A stretch of DNA of 64,000 nucleotides from Prorocentrum cordatum. Its lineage: Eukaryota; Sar; Dinophyceae; Prorocentrales; Prorocentraceae. Made by a program: the position numbers and the translations under genes. Shown here in pieces: positions 1 through 9,853 of this stretch. The notes beneath the pieces were generated by a model. It was not told the origin of the DNA and made no database searches. It was given only the letters and a program-made list of their open reading frames with translations. The stretch's first letter is position 1, and every line of letters starts with the position of its first letter. The stretch is from contig CAUYUJ010015291.1 of the NCBI GenBank assembly GCA_963575745.1, forward strand, positions 167,139-231,138, written 5' to 3'.

Positions 1-351
1 AGGTCATGACCGCTTTCCCAGAGGTAGTTCTTCGTCCTGGATCCACTGTTGATTGTCCCAGGGCCCAGTAATGGGCCCCAGGGTCTGAAATCGAGGGAAA
101 CGCTTGTATTGAAAAAAACATGTCGTCGGAGATTTGGGGACACCTCTGGCTTAAGGAGGGGCCGCCACGACCGCGCGAAACGCGGTTCGCGATTCCTTAT
201 CTTCTCCCCCACAGGGGAGGGGCGGGAGCGGTGCAGCAGCGTAAAGTTCTTCGCGCTTCGCGAAACGCGAAGTGCGAAGCGAGAAAATACCCTGAGAGCC
301 AGCGCTGCGAATCCATACAACATCGCAGAATACACGACCAGAACACTAGAC

Positions 352-468
352 TCCATCTTTCTGCTGCATTTTTCGAGCCAGATCAATCTGTGAGGGTCCC
401 AGGGCCCGAAGCTGGGCGACGTCGCCCGCTGTGAGAAACCTGCAGCGCAAAGATCTCAGGGGGTGGCT
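352..468 (-). repeat. Dispersed repeat, TGAGATCCTGGCG family
   Basis: Read on the minus strand this copy starts TGAGATCTTTGCGC and runs to a conserved AGATTGATCTGGCTCGAAAA-type end. Plus-strand relatives lie at 3189-3300 and 9848-9960. The copies are diverged but collinear over about 110 bp. No coding content is visible. Confidence 0.6.
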
Positions 469-505
469 GCCTCCGTGGCTTCTCCCCGAGGCGTGGCAGT
501 GGAGG

Positions 506-650
506 TACAGCTTCGCGTGGGCTAGCCTGAAGTTTGGCCCCGGGTTCCGCCGCCTCGCGGGCGACGAGCTCCTGCGGTTGCTGCCGGGCCGCGGGGTGGC
601 CCTGCGCGAGTACCAGGGCTCGGCGGACTTCGACTCCGCCTCCAGCCGGA
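506..650 (+). other. Exon-like island, unidentified protein
   Basis: An open frame encodes a non-repetitive peptide that includes FRRLAGDELLRLLPGRGVAL and then REYQGSADFDSASSRR. The codons are GC-rich at the third position and residue composition is normal, unlike the surrounding low-complexity frames. A gtacag just upstream could be an acceptor. I do not recognise the family. It may be one exon of a gene with large introns, or chance. Confidence 0.3.
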
Positions 651-917
651 GGGCGCCAGCCACCCACAGACCCCCCCGCGTCGTGAAAGACGCTTGGCTG
701 CCTCGATGCGCCCGCTTTGAAACGCAACACGTGCCGTGCTCAAAGCGTCCTTGTGAAAGCACGCCGCGTGTTGGCTCAGCGTATTGGCCCACGTTTTGGC
801 GAACGTACCGCGTCACACCTCCGTTTTCAGTCTGCGTTCTCAGCTCCGTGTCGACACGCTACGTGTTGCGCGTTGCGTATGGGGGCAGCGGAGGAGAGAA
901 GACCACGGACGTCTTTC

Positions 918-1018
918 GCCATGTTCGGCCTCTGGGGGCCCTCGCTGGGCCCCGGGACCGCCAAGACACGAGTCAGGTTGAAGCGCCGGTCCCGAGGAGT
1001 GGATCGAGACCTCCGGGA
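918..1018 (+). repeat. Dispersed repeat, GGCCTCTGGGGGCCCTCGC family
   Basis: The unit begins near TTCGGCCTCTGGGGGCCC and ends GGTCGAGACCTCCGGG-like. Related copies lie at 19140-19245 and 24155-24255, with a partial copy at 19310-19420 and an inverted copy at 17440-17545. Non-coding. Confidence 0.6.
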
Positions 1019-1308
1019 GGGAGTCCACGCTGTGCAGAAGTCATGACGTCGGGGGTTTTGGTATTCACCTGCCCCGATCGTGGCCAGGCCAATCTTGGGC
1101 CAAGCGTCGATGTACAAGCCCTCCTATAGCCAGGCCAGAGTGGGCCTAGCCAGGGTCGGTGCATCGGCGGCGGAATCCGCACCCTACCCCCTTCCCTCGC
1201 CGATCAACGGCTCAGGCAATTCGATGTGCGACGGGGGTAGGGCTCGGAATTTGTGGAACACGTAGCGGAATCCGAACCTTACCTCAGGAGAGTCGATGGT
1301 TGGTGGGG

Positions 1309-1500
1309 GTACGGTCGGATCGAGGTATAAGATCGAGGTCGGTTCGGGGAGGGGAACCTCGTGTTCTTCGTGTTCGTAGGTGTTATTGTGCATCCTGGGG
1401 GTGGGTATGCCCGCGAGTGTTCTTCGGTCTGGCCGGCGGAAAGTCTCTTGTTCTTGAGGGATGTCATTCTGTCCTAGGTTCAGCCGTATGCTTCGGGTGT
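1309..1500 (+). repeat. About 190-bp dispersed repeat, second copy 56 kb away
   Basis: This stretch aligns collinearly with 57630-57810 (TACGGTCGGACCGAGGTATA..., then GGCCGGCGGAAGGTCTC..., then TCTGTCCTAGGT). Both copies have the same orientation. Divergence and small indels indicate an old dispersal. No coding signal is seen. Confidence 0.7.
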
Positions 1501-1540
1501 CGCCACCTATCGGTGTAGGCCCGGGCAGGGCCGGACGAGG

Positions 1541-1670
1541 ATAAATGCGTTGCAGAGCGTTCCAGAACGCTCTCAGGGCGTTCCGGAACGCTCGGAGAAG
1601 GCCGCGGCGCCCGAGACATCCTCCAGAGCCGCGGGATCTCAGACATTTTCGATGTACCCTGACCCGATTT
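1541..1670 (+). repeat. GTTCCAGAACGCTCTCAG dispersed repeat
   Basis: The copy contains nested short palindromes (GAGCGTTCCAGAACGCTC) followed by CCGCGGCGCCCGAGACATCC. A collinear relative lies at 24900-25030, and a short piece of the palindromic part is at 3995-4040. Confidence 0.65.
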
Positions 1671-1699
1671 GATCCTCTGGCTTCGTCTCAGTACTCTGT

Positions 1700-2820
1700 G
1701 GGCGCCCTCCGCTCGGCAGCTCCTCCTCTGCGGCGGCGCGCAGGGTTGGGCGCAGGGCGAGGGGCGGCTGGCTCTTCGGAAGGCGCGAGGGGCGAAGGCT
1801 GGCGCCCCCCCCGTGCGGTGGGGGCAGCCCCGCCCTCTCTCGAGGCCGCCCTGCCCCCCTTCCGAGGAGGCCCTGCCCCCAAGCCGAGGAGGGCCGCGCA
1901 GCCCCGTCGCCCAAGGGGGGGCGGGAGCGCAGCGGGAGGCGAGGGCTGGCGGCCGTCCGACCGGGGGGCAGCCCCGCACCTTCTCGAGGCCGCCCTGCCC
2001 CTCCGAGGGGGGCCCTGCCCCGAAGCCAAGGAGGGCCGCCCGCTCCCGCCGCCCCACCATGCCCCCGCCCCCGCAACAGAGAGAGAGAGCGAGAGAGCCC
2101 ATCCCGGGCCGGCAGGCTCCAGCCCAGACCGACAGGCTCCGTCGCCGGAAGCGGCGTTTGAGAGGGGGCTGGGCCCCGACGGGAGGCACCACCCCCGAAG
2201 CACGAGAACCCCACGCGCCAGGCCCCAACCCACGGACCACCAACCCCAAGCCCCCCCCCCCCCAAAGCCCCCGAACCCCAAGCCCCAAGCCCTGAGACCG
2301 CAAACCCCGTGCCCGCAGCCCCAAACCTCCAGCACCAGCCCCCAAACACCGAAACCCAAAGACCCCAAACCCCCAAACTCAAAGCCCCAAACACCAAACG
2401 CCAAACACCAAACACCAAACACCAATCCCCCCTCCCCCCTCCGCCCGCCCTGCTCCCCCTCGCCCGCCCCGCCCCCGCCCGGCCCTGCCCGCCCCGCCCT
2501 GCCCCCCGCACCGCCCCCTCGGCGCCCCTCCCCCCCAAGCCAAGACGCACCGACAATCTCGCAGCAACGTGCAGCCCCAGGTCGAGCCACGTATCACTCC
2601 GTGCCTTCGCCGAGCAAGCGCTGGCTCAACCCCAGAGGTGTCGCCTTCGCGCCGCGATGATGCAGTGACCCCGCCCTCGCGCCTCCCCCCCGCCCGCCCC
2701 TCGTCTATTGTCTTTGCTTTTGTTGCAGCATGCTTTGGGCATTGCTTGGTGGCGGGGTCGTGCGGCGGCGGCGAGAGGGGGGCCGAGGAGGGGAGGAGGC
2801 GAGGAGGAGGGGCGAGGACG
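1700..2820. other. GC-rich low-complexity stretch, no gene seen
   Basis: Mostly C-rich on the plus strand, with GCCCTGCCCC/GAGGCCGCCC reiterations at 1740-2070. An imperfect C/A-rich section at 2230-2430 includes a short (CCAAACA)n run near 2385-2425. Long open frames on both strands are Pro/Arg- or Gly-rich by-products of composition. Confidence 0.6.
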
Positions 2821-2936
2821 GGCGGGGAGGAGGAGGAGGAGGAGGAGGAGGAGGAGGAGGAGGAGGAGGAGGAGGATGAGGAGGAGGAGAGGAGGAGGAG
2901 GAGGAGGAGGAGGAGGAGGAGGAGGGGGGCGACGAG
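2821..2936 (+). repeat. (GGA)n microsatellite
   Basis: Near-perfect GGA trinucleotide tract with a few interruptions. It encodes poly-Glu, poly-Arg or poly-Gly depending on frame, and none of these is taken as a protein. Confidence 0.9.
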
Positions 2937-3188
2937 AGCCATCCCTGCGCGCCGCCCGCCCTCCGTGGGCCCGAAGCCCGCCGCCGCGGCGGGCGCCGCT
3001 GCTTGCGCGGAGGACGCCGCGGCGGGGTCGCCTCTGCCGCAGAGCCCCGATGCGCGGGGCGCCGCCGCCGCCGCAGAGGCCTCCGCCGCCGCCGGCGCGG
3101 CGGCGGAGGGCCCTGGCGCGGCGGGGCCGCGGGGAGGCGGCGGCGGGGCGAAGGAAGGCCGAAGGGGGGAGGGCCGCGGCGATCTCCC
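2937..3188 (+). other. Ala-rich open frame, possible low-complexity exon
   Basis: A plus-strand frame reads as an Ala/Gly/Pro-rich segment including SPLPQSPDARG. The minus strand is equally open and equally Ala-rich, so the coding strand cannot be decided and coding itself is uncertain. Confidence 0.15.
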
Positions 3189-3300
3189 CTGAGATCCTGG
3201 CGTCTCAGCTTTTTCGGGCTGGGCGTTTTTTCTCGGCCGGCGTCGGGGTGCGGGCCCCTCGCACATCGATGCGGCTCGGAAAGTAGCGCAGGAAGATGGG
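3189..3300 (+). repeat. Dispersed repeat, TGAGATCCTGGCG family
   Basis: Collinear with 9848-9960 and, inverted, with 352-468. It starts TGAGATCCTGGCGTCTCAG and ends near CGGCTCGGAAAGTAGCGCAG. Confidence 0.65.
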
Positions 3301-3676
3301 GCCCAGGGTCCCGGTCATGATTTCTAGCGATGCTTCAATTTTTCCGCGCCCTCAGATCTCAGGGTCGGCCGCGGCGCCGGCGCCCCTTTCCCGCGGGGGG
3401 CTGGGCAGGTATGCCTTGCTGGTGAGGTCCGAGGGCCGCGTGGCGAGTCAGTGTGGACCCAGGGTTACCGCACGATTTTGGGGCTCGGGTCGTTCTCCGA
3501 GGATGTCTCGGGCGTCTTGGGCCTCCGAGGTCCCCAGACCCTGCGGTGACGGACCGTGCAGTGAGGTCTCTTGGGATTTCGAGGTCACCGCACGGTCTGT
3601 CACCGCACCGTTTTGGGACCCCCAAGATGAAAGAGAGTCTCGAGGGAGAACAAGCCACAGAGGCATGTCAAGCTTT
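3301..3676. other. No gene seen; short ACCGCACGRTTTTGGG repetitions
   Basis: The stretch holds direct and inverted occurrences of GGTNACCGCACG / CGGTGACGGACCGTGC between 3460 and 3625. No domain-bearing frame was recognised. Confidence 0.5.
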
Positions 3677-3805
3677 AGAGGTCCGCATGGACTTCTCGGA
3701 TTGTCGCTGGGCCCCCCTGGCGGCGCCCCCGGCACCGCCGCTGGCCAGCTCCGCGCTCCAGGGAGTCGGTGGTGCAGCGCCGATACAAATCCGATCGGAC
3801 CTCGA
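3677..3805. mobile_element. MITE-like palindromic element M1, copy 1
   Basis: The element has terminal inverted repeats of about 35 bp based on GAGGTCCGCGCGGATTTCTT followed by GGATCGGCGCTGGG, around a GGCGGCGCC-rich centre. This copy is diverged. Others lie at 17868-18005, 21588-21738, 50772-50892 and 62390-62515. No internal ORF, so movement, if any, would be non-autonomous. Confidence 0.6.
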
Positions 3806-3849
3806 GCAACTAGTATGAATGCGCATGTCTTTTTTTCCAGAGTCGCTCC

Positions 3850-4008
3850 AGAGCGTTCAGGGCTGGACCTAAACGCTGTTTCGCTGGACGTCGGCGGTGT
3901 TTTGTTGTTCGTTTTGGGGAGGCAGGTGCAGGAAAACAGGTAGAGCAAAACGAACAACAAAACGATCACAAAACGAAAAACAAAGTTCAGGTCCAGCCCT
4001 GAGAGCGT
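3850..4008. mobile_element. Foldback element, singleton
   Basis: The left arm TCAGGGCTGGACCTAAAC pairs with the right arm GTTCAGGTCCAGCCCTGA near 3985-4002 with one mismatch. An inner pair, TTTTGTTGTTCGTTTTG at about 3900-3917 and CAAAACGAACAACAAAA near 3946, extends the hairpin. No ORF inside and no second copy noticed. Confidence 0.65.
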
Positions 4009-4347
4009 TCCCGAACGCCCTGAGAGCTTTCTGGAGTGCTCTGAACCAGCTGCAGCGCCCGATTTGCATCCTCCAGCAGCCCCGCTAGGCCTCGGAGATT
4101 CCTGGCTTACCTTCATCCAGATGTAATGTTCACCCTGCCTGTCTTGCGAGAAGGGGGGGGGGCGGGCTCGTGCCCGTGCTCGTCCTAGACACCCCCTCTT
4201 TCTCCCGCCTCTGGCCCCCCTCCCCTCCTCGTCCTCGGCGGGGAAGTGGGAGCAGGGAGGAGGGAGGACGTGGAGAAGGGGGGGGGAGGGGAGGGGGGCG
4301 GGACAGGGGACCGAGAGCAGCTCGAGCAGGGGACGGAGCCGAGGAAA

Positions 4348-4480
4348 CGCAGCCATGGATGAAGGCGCGCGGACTAACGACGGGACCCGTTTCCAAACGA
4401 CATCGACGCGTTCTGTCGCCAAATCGCGCGGCACTGCCCTCATGCTTCGGGGGGGGGGACGTTTCCCGATCCACGGATCC
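4348..4480 (+). repeat. Dispersed repeat with CATGGAT...GACGGGACCCGTTTCC
   Basis: Collinear with 62978-63105: AACCATGGATCAAGG, then GCGACGGGTCCCGTTTCC, then a GATCCATG-type end. Diverged, no coding signal. Confidence 0.55.
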
Positions 4481-4505
4481 CTAATCCATGTTACCTCGCG
4501 CCCCA

Positions 4506-4668
4506 AGGAGGAGGAGGAGGAGGAGGAGGAGGAGGAGGAGGAGCAGGAGGAGGAGGAGCAGGAGGAGGAGGAGGAGGAGGAGGAGGAGGACGACGACGAC
4601 GACGAGGACGAGGAGGAGGAGGACGAGGACGAGGAGGAGGAGGAGGAGGAGGAGGAGGCGGAACAGGA
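4506..4668 (+). repeat. (GGA)n / (GAC)n microsatellite
   Basis: GGA tract interrupted by GAC and GAG-CAG steps. The opposite-strand 380-aa and 266-aa frames (poly-Leu, poly-Pro) are by-products. Confidence 0.9.
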
Positions 4669-4833
4669 GAAGGACAAAAGCGCGGCAGAGCAGACCAGGG
4701 CCGAGGACCACTCCAGCCTGGCAAGTTCTGGGGCCGACGACGTCCCAAAAAACCCCATCCCATCGGCCGTCGAGGGCCGAGGGCATCCACTTCGCACTTC
4801 GGCCCACCCTCTCGGGCCCCCCTCGCTTCACAG

Positions 4834-4936
4834 GGCCCGAGCCCGCTGCGTCCGCGGCCGGCGGTGGCGGCGACGGCGCCACGGCTCCCAAGCGCCTCAG
4901 GCGCATCGGCAGCGAGGGCCCCGGGTGGGAAAAAAG
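4834..4936 (+). other. Exon-like island between ttcacag and GTGATC
   Basis: The frame reads GPEPAASAAGGGGDGATAPK followed by RLRRIGSEGPGWEK, bounded by a consensus-like acceptor (ttcacag) and a GT donor (AAAAAG/GTGATC). It could be a linker-type exon of a larger gene. Family not recognised. Confidence 0.3.
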
Positions 4937-5884
4937 GTGATCGCGGAGGTCGCGGAGCGGGGGGGGGGCACTCCAGGGAGAGTGACGGAGAGGGGAGGGG
5001 GGAGGTGTGAAGGGCCCCTCCCTCCCGCCGCCCCCTTCCCAGCCCTCCCCCCTTTCCCATTCCTCGCCCACCCTCCTCCCCCTTCCCCCCTCCCTCCGCC
5101 TCCACCCCCTCCAGAAGGGGTGCGGACGGAGGGAGGGGGGAAGGGGGAGGGTGAGCGAGAGAGAAGGGGGAAAAGGGTGAGCGGGGTGCGGGGGAGGATA
5201 AGAGGGAGGGGGGGGCGCGAGGTGGAGGCGAAGGGAGAGGAGGGGAGAGGGAGGGGATGAGGGGAGGGGGGAGGCTGGAGGGCTGCAGCAAGTTTCGCCC
5301 TCGCCTCGCTGTTGCTGAAGCGCCTCAGGAATTTGCACAGCTGCTGACGACACAAAGGGAGGAGCACGACACCAGGAGACGAAGGGGATGGGGAGGAGCC
5401 CGTCCTCGTCTTTCCTCCACCACCTCCTCGTCCTTCTCTTCCTTCTGCTCTCTGCTTCCTGTGCTGCTCCTCTTCCTCCTTCCCTTCCTATATGATTCCT
5501 CCTTCTGTCCGTCCCTTTCCTCATCCTCGTCGTCCATCTCCTTGTCCTCTCCTTCTCCCGCTCCATCTCTCTGTCCCTTTCGTTACTCTCTTCGTCGTCG
5601 TCGTTGTTAGTGTCGCCCTGCACTTACCTGACAGCGCGCACATGTCCTGGAGCGCGCGCGGGACGACGACAACGACAACGACGACGACGACCATCTTGCG
5701 AACATGTGATCCCCAAAACAGTTTTGACCTTCATTTGTTTCTCCCTCTCCCTTGTACCCGCCCGCCAAGCCTAGGAACCGCCCCATTTAGGGGGGTTCTC
5801 TTTTCATACCAGCTCTTCGGAGAAGCATTCAACAGTGCACTCTGTATGCGCACCGCGCTGCCATGGCCGTAATTCGAGCGAACA
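4937..5884. other. Purine- and pyrimidine-biased DNA, no gene seen
   Basis: Alternating G-rich and C-rich blocks (4950-5280), then TCC/TTC-rich DNA (5400-5600) with a short (GAC/AAC)n run near 5665-5695. Long ORFs here are composition-driven. The last 150 bases look unique but carry no recognised domain. Confidence 0.5.
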
Positions 5885-6590
5885 CGCCGGCGGGCAACTC
5901 ACCAACTTGATTGAACTTCGAGGAAGTCTCGGGCGAGAGCGCCGTTCCTCAGTTTCGGGGCCTCTCTTTTGCCAGGGAATTGTAAATCGTGAGGGTGAAT
6001 CGAGCGAGAGCCGTTGCCGTAGCAGATGGGCCGTTACGAATTTGATTGAGTTGCAAGGAAGTTTCAGGCGAGGGCGCCATTCTTTGATTCTGGGGCCTCC
6101 TTGGCCAGAGCTTCTCCAAGTAAAGTGTAAGAGATTCTCGAGTGGCCACCGTTATGGTGGTAGCTGGGCCGATGCCAACTTTATGAACTGCGTGGGAGTC
6201 TCGAGAGAGAGCGCCGTTGCAGTGTTTTGGGGTCTCTCTGGCTCGCGCGCCCCAGAATCACATGTGAGGAAGCATCGAGCGGTAGCCGTTGTTGTCACAG
6301 CTAGGCCTTCAACAATTTGAGTGGCATCCGGGGAAGTCTTGAGTGAGAGCTTCATTCGTATGTGTGGGGACCGGGGCCTCTCTAGCCAGGGCGTATCGGA
6401 GTAAATTAGAAGGAGGTATCGAGCGGGAGCCGTTGTCGTCGCAGTTGGGCCTTCACCAGCTTGACTGAAGTGCGAGGACGTCTCGGGCGTGAGCGTCGTT
6501 CTTGAGTTTGGGGGCCTCTCTGGCCAGGGCGTCTCAAAGTAAAGTTTGAGGACGTATCACGCGAGGAGTTCCGCTATCGTCGTACTTGGG
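5885..6590 (+). repeat. Tandem array of a 136-144-bp unit, about five copies
   Basis: TTGATTGAACTGCGAGGAAG-type words recur at about 5907, 6043, 6179, 6316 and 6460, each followed by CTCGGGCGAGAGCGCCGTT, GGGGCCTCTCTGGCCAGGG and a CGAGCGRGAGCCGTTGTCG block. Copies are diverged from each other (an old array). Some frames stay open briefly, but without conservation between units. Confidence 0.75.
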
Positions 6591-6694
6591 GTTCAACGAT
6601 CGGGATTTGGAACCAAGCCCGTGTTCGAGTGGGAGTCTCGTTTTCAGTGAATATGTAGCCAGCGTCTTAACGAGGACGCCCCATTCTCTCGAAA

Positions 6695-7584
6695 GGTGGG
6701 TTTGTTGTTGATGGTGATGGAGTTGATGATGATTATGACGACTAGGATGATAACGATGAGGGTGGTGATGCTGTTATTGATGACTATGATATATGATGTT
6801 TCTGCTGATGATGATGCTCATTCTGATGATGGTGCCGATTCTAGTGAGGGTTCTAATGTAGGTGGCGCTGCTGTGCGTGATGATAATGGTGATGGTGATG
6901 ATGAAGAAAACGATAATGATGAGCCAGTGTGAACGACGATTACGATAACGGCGATCATGATGACGGTCGCGTGCAAGATGATGGTGATGATGACGATGAT
7001 GATGATGATGATGATAATGATGATGATGGTGATGATGATGATGATGGTGATGCTGATGCTGCTGCTGATGATGATGATGATGATAAGGGCGATGACGACG
7101 ATGGTGATGAGGACGATGCTGATGATGGCGATGATGATCATGATGATGCTGATGATGATAAGGGCGACGACGACGATGGTGATAAGGACGATGCTGATGG
7201 CGATGATAATGCTAATGCGGATGATGATGACAACGATGCTGATGGTCGTGGTGGCGATTCTGATGGTGATGATGACGATGATGATGATTGTGATGATGAT
7301 TATGGTGATGGTGATGATGATGATGCTGATGCTGCTGATGATGATGATGATAATGATGGTGGTGACGGTGATGATGATGATGATGATGACGAGGAGGAGG
7401 ACATGGAGAAGGAGGATATCATTATGATGAGGATGAGGTGATGATGAAGGGAGGAGGTGATGATGATAGGAGGAGGAGGTGATGATGCTGATGCTGATGC
7501 TGATGCTGATGCTGATGCTGATGATGATGACGATGATGATGATGATGTTGATGATGATGTTGATGATGATGATGATGATGGTGG

Positions 7585-7653
<69 letters not shown>

Positions 7654-7922
7654 CGATGATGATGATGTGATGATATGATGAATGATGATGATGAATGATG
7701 ATGATGATGATGATGAATATGGGATGTGAGTGGTGATGATGATGATGATTGATGATGATGATGATGATGATGATGACGATGATGATGAAATGATGATGAT
7801 GACGATGATGATATGATGATGAGATGATGATGAATGATGATGATGGGATGATGATGGTGATGGTGATGGTGATGGTGATGATGATGATGATGATTTTATC
7901 GATGATGATGATGAGATGATGA

Positions 7923-7959
<37 letters not shown>

Positions 7960-7996
7960 GGTGGTGGTGGTGGTGTGGTGGTGGTGGTGGTGGTGG

Positions 7997-8053
<57 letters not shown>

Positions 8054-8054
8054 C

Positions 8055-8097
<43 letters not shown>

Positions 8098-8130
8098 GTG
8101 GTGCTGCTGCTGATGATGATGATGAGGAGG
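6695..8130 (+). repeat. Long imperfect (GAT)n microsatellite
   Basis: About 1.4 kb of GAT with GGT, GCT, GAC and AAT variants and a (GGT)n patch near 7962-7999. Poly-Asp, poly-Met and, on the minus strand, poly-Ile/Ser/His frames are translation artefacts of the triplet. Confidence 0.92.
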
Positions 8131-8354
8131 AGGAGGGTTTGCCGAGCGCGTCGGTGGCTGTGAATCGCGCGCGCAAGAGCGCCTCTTTCTCCAGGGCTCG
8201 GCCGCTGGCCTTGCGCGGCCCTGCGGGGGGTGACTCTGGGCGCGCCCGCGCGCGCGAGTCGCGGCGGCCAGCAGAGGGGAAGGGAGGCTGCAGGGGATCG
8301 ACGAGATGCGAGAGTGGCCCTTCGCCGGAGCGGCCTTTGGTTCAGAGGAGGGAA

Positions 8355-8497
8355 AGGTACCCGCCGCTACCCTTGGGCCTTCTTCCCTTTTTTCGGCCTC
8401 CTGGGAGGCCCTCGTCGCCACCGCTGGAGTCGCCTCGAAATCCTGGTCACAACGCACCCCAGGAGAGGTCCTTGGAGTAGCGGTATCAGTACCTTCC
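8355..8497. mobile_element. MITE-like element M2, copy 1
   Basis: Ends AGGTACCCGCCGCTAC and AGTAGCGGTATCAGTACCT form terminal inverted repeats. The interior carries CCTCGTCGCCACCGCTGGA, TCGCCTCGAAATCCTGGTC and CGCACCCCAGGAGAGG. Other copies are at 10049-10158, 18963-19075 (right end missing), 42653-42750 and 62229-62322 (partial). No ORF. Confidence 0.65.
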
Positions 8498-8744
8498 TTT
8501 GGGGTTCCCCGGAGTGACCTTTGGGTGCGGGCCCAGTGGGACCCCCCGATCACTGCACGCGAAGCGGCAGCAGCGGCCTGCACGGAGGTGAGAGGCGCTT
8601 GCGCGCCCAGGGGGGGGTTGGGGCCGCAGGGGCAGGGTTCGGCGGCGCGCCCGTTCTGGGGGAAGTGAGAGGGTCGACTGCACGCAAGAGTGGCCCTGCG
8701 CCGGCCGGGCCGGAGTGACCTTTGGGTGCGGGCTCACGGGTGCC

Positions 8745-8850
8745 CCCTGAGCACTGGCCAGGACGCCTGGATCTGGTCACCGTCGCGGCCCCCGAAAGCC
8801 AAGCACCAAAGGTCCCTCTTACCCAGGGTCGCTCTGACGTGTGGCCGAGA
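8745..8850 (+). repeat. Dispersed repeat ending CCAGGGTCRCTCYTGCGTGT
   Basis: Shared with 18335-18442 and 63150-63265: a GCGGCCCCCGAAAGC block, CACCAAAGGTC, then TTACCCAGGGTCGCTC and GTGTGGCCGA. In two of the three places an M3 foldback copy follows directly downstream. Confidence 0.6.
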
Positions 8851-8855
8851 GGGGG

Positions 8856-9025
8856 CGTGCCTTCTCAGAAGGCTCGGAAGTTCTTAAGAAGTGTTCTCGG
8901 CCTTCCCCAGAGGCTCAGAACACTTCTCAGAACGTCTCAGAAAGCCCGGGGGCTTCTGAGCAAGCCCGCCGACTTCTGAGAAAGCCTTCTCCTTCTCCCC
9001 CCTTGGCGCGTCGCCGAAGGATGTC
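8856..9025. mobile_element. Foldback element M3, copy 1
   Basis: Nested inverted repeats of CTTCTCAGAAGGCTCGGAAG / CTTCTGAGAAAGCC type. The copy ends near TTGGCGCGTCGCCGAAGG. Relatives lie at 53355-53525 and 63266-63499, sharing CTTCTGAGAAG arms and a CGCCGCCGAGAG terminal motif. Confidence 0.6.
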
Positions 9026-9084
9026 CACACAACTTCGTTCGCAAGTCACGGTAGCCTCGTGTGTCCTCGTACGGTCGGGACCTG

Positions 9085-9275
9085 TGGGGTAGCATGTCGC
9101 TCCGCCGGCTCTGGCCCACCACGCTTCGGCGCGACACGCTATCCGCTGTGCGCGACACGCTTCTTCGCGAGCTTTTCCGAGTCTTCAGCCCCGCGGAGCG
9201 GAGCGACACGCTATCCATTCGCAGGGTATGGCGTGACGCCGGGGCCGCCGCCACGACACGCTATGCAAAGTTCCC
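9085..9275 (+). repeat. Dispersed repeat rich in AGCGTGTCG / CGACACGCTA
   Basis: Contains GCCGGCTCTGGCCCACCACG, CGACACGCTATCC and CCGCGGAGCGGAGCGACAC. Collinear with 19572-19760 and more distantly with 36836-37060. The GTGTCG and CGACAC words occur in both orientations, so a strong secondary structure is possible. Confidence 0.6.
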
Positions 9276-9737
9276 ACCAGAATGCCCGTCTTTGGAGTGA
9301 GTTCGCGTGTGCTCGCGTGTGATACTCGATGGAATGCTCGCCGATTTAGCGCCGATGTGCGTCCAGTTTGGCGTCGATCAGCATCGATTTAGCGTCGACG
9401 AGCGTCGGCCAGCGCATGCCAGCGCCGACTCGCAAGAGCCAGCAAGATGGCATGGGAGGCTTCCATGGGTCGCCACCGAACACAACGCGATTGACCTTTC
9501 TCCCTTCTCCTCCCTCTCTTCCTTTGTCCTCCTCCCTCCTCCCTCATGTCGCAACTGCACTGTCGACGTGGTGTTCAGGCCACGGTTCTTGGCATGAGTT
9601 TGCCCACTGCAGGTCGGCTCGTGAGGTGCTCCCGGTTTGCTTGGCGACGTCTTGATTCGCGATGCGGCTGTGTGCCCCGTGCTTCTGCACGGAGCTCACA
9701 TAGAGAGAATGCAGGGGCAGGGCCCGGCTCCTGGCAG
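9276..9737. other. No gene seen upstream of the oxidase exon
   Basis: Contains short GCGTCGA/CGTCGAC reiterations (9350-9410) and a CAGGCCACGRTTC...GCATGAGTTTGCC word shared with 43366-43430. It may be intron of the oxidase gene, but no further exon could be picked out. Confidence 0.4.
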
Positions 9738-9853
9738 AGCGGCGGGTCGGGAGGCCCCCGTGCGACAACATGTTCGACGTGTTCGTGAACATCCGCGACG
9801 ATGAGCTGGAGCACGTGCTGACCATGCGGCGCTGCGAGGACATCCCCTGCTGA
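9738..9853 (+). CDS. PTOX: Plastid terminal oxidase (alternative-oxidase family), single exon
   Basis: This short frame reads RRVGRPPCDNMFDVFVNIRD then DELEHVLTMRRCEDIPC. It matches the C-terminal signature of plastid terminal oxidases, di-iron plastoquinol oxidases of the alternative-oxidase superfamily, where VNIRDDExEHVxTM carries the last ExxH iron-ligand pair (here E-L-E-H). The exon probably starts after the acceptor-like CTGGCAG at 9731-9737. In frame it reaches TGA at 9851-9853, which is either the true stop, followed at once by a dispersed repeat, or lies beyond a GA donor in GCGAG/GACATC, a donor type also inferred for the RRM gene at 41.8 kb. The other exons (four-helix bundle, remaining Glu/His ligands) were not found in the window. 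Whether the gene is functional cannot be judged from one exon. Confidence 0.6.

Noticed and set aside
2230-2430. Telomere-like C/A-rich sequence (CCAAACA, CCCCAAA words)
   Set aside because: It is irregular, lacks a regular CCCTAAA unit and is internal; better explained as C/A-rich low complexity.
1464-2660. Pro-rich and Gly-rich ORFs of 290-370 aa on both strands
   Set aside because: GC-rich low-complexity DNA lacks stop codons; no domain and no agreement on strand.
6695-8583. Long ORFs rich in Asp, Met, Ile, Ser or His over the GAT tract (for example 452 aa on the minus strand)
   Set aside because: All frames of an imperfect trinucleotide repeat stay open; there is no non-repeat domain or start context.
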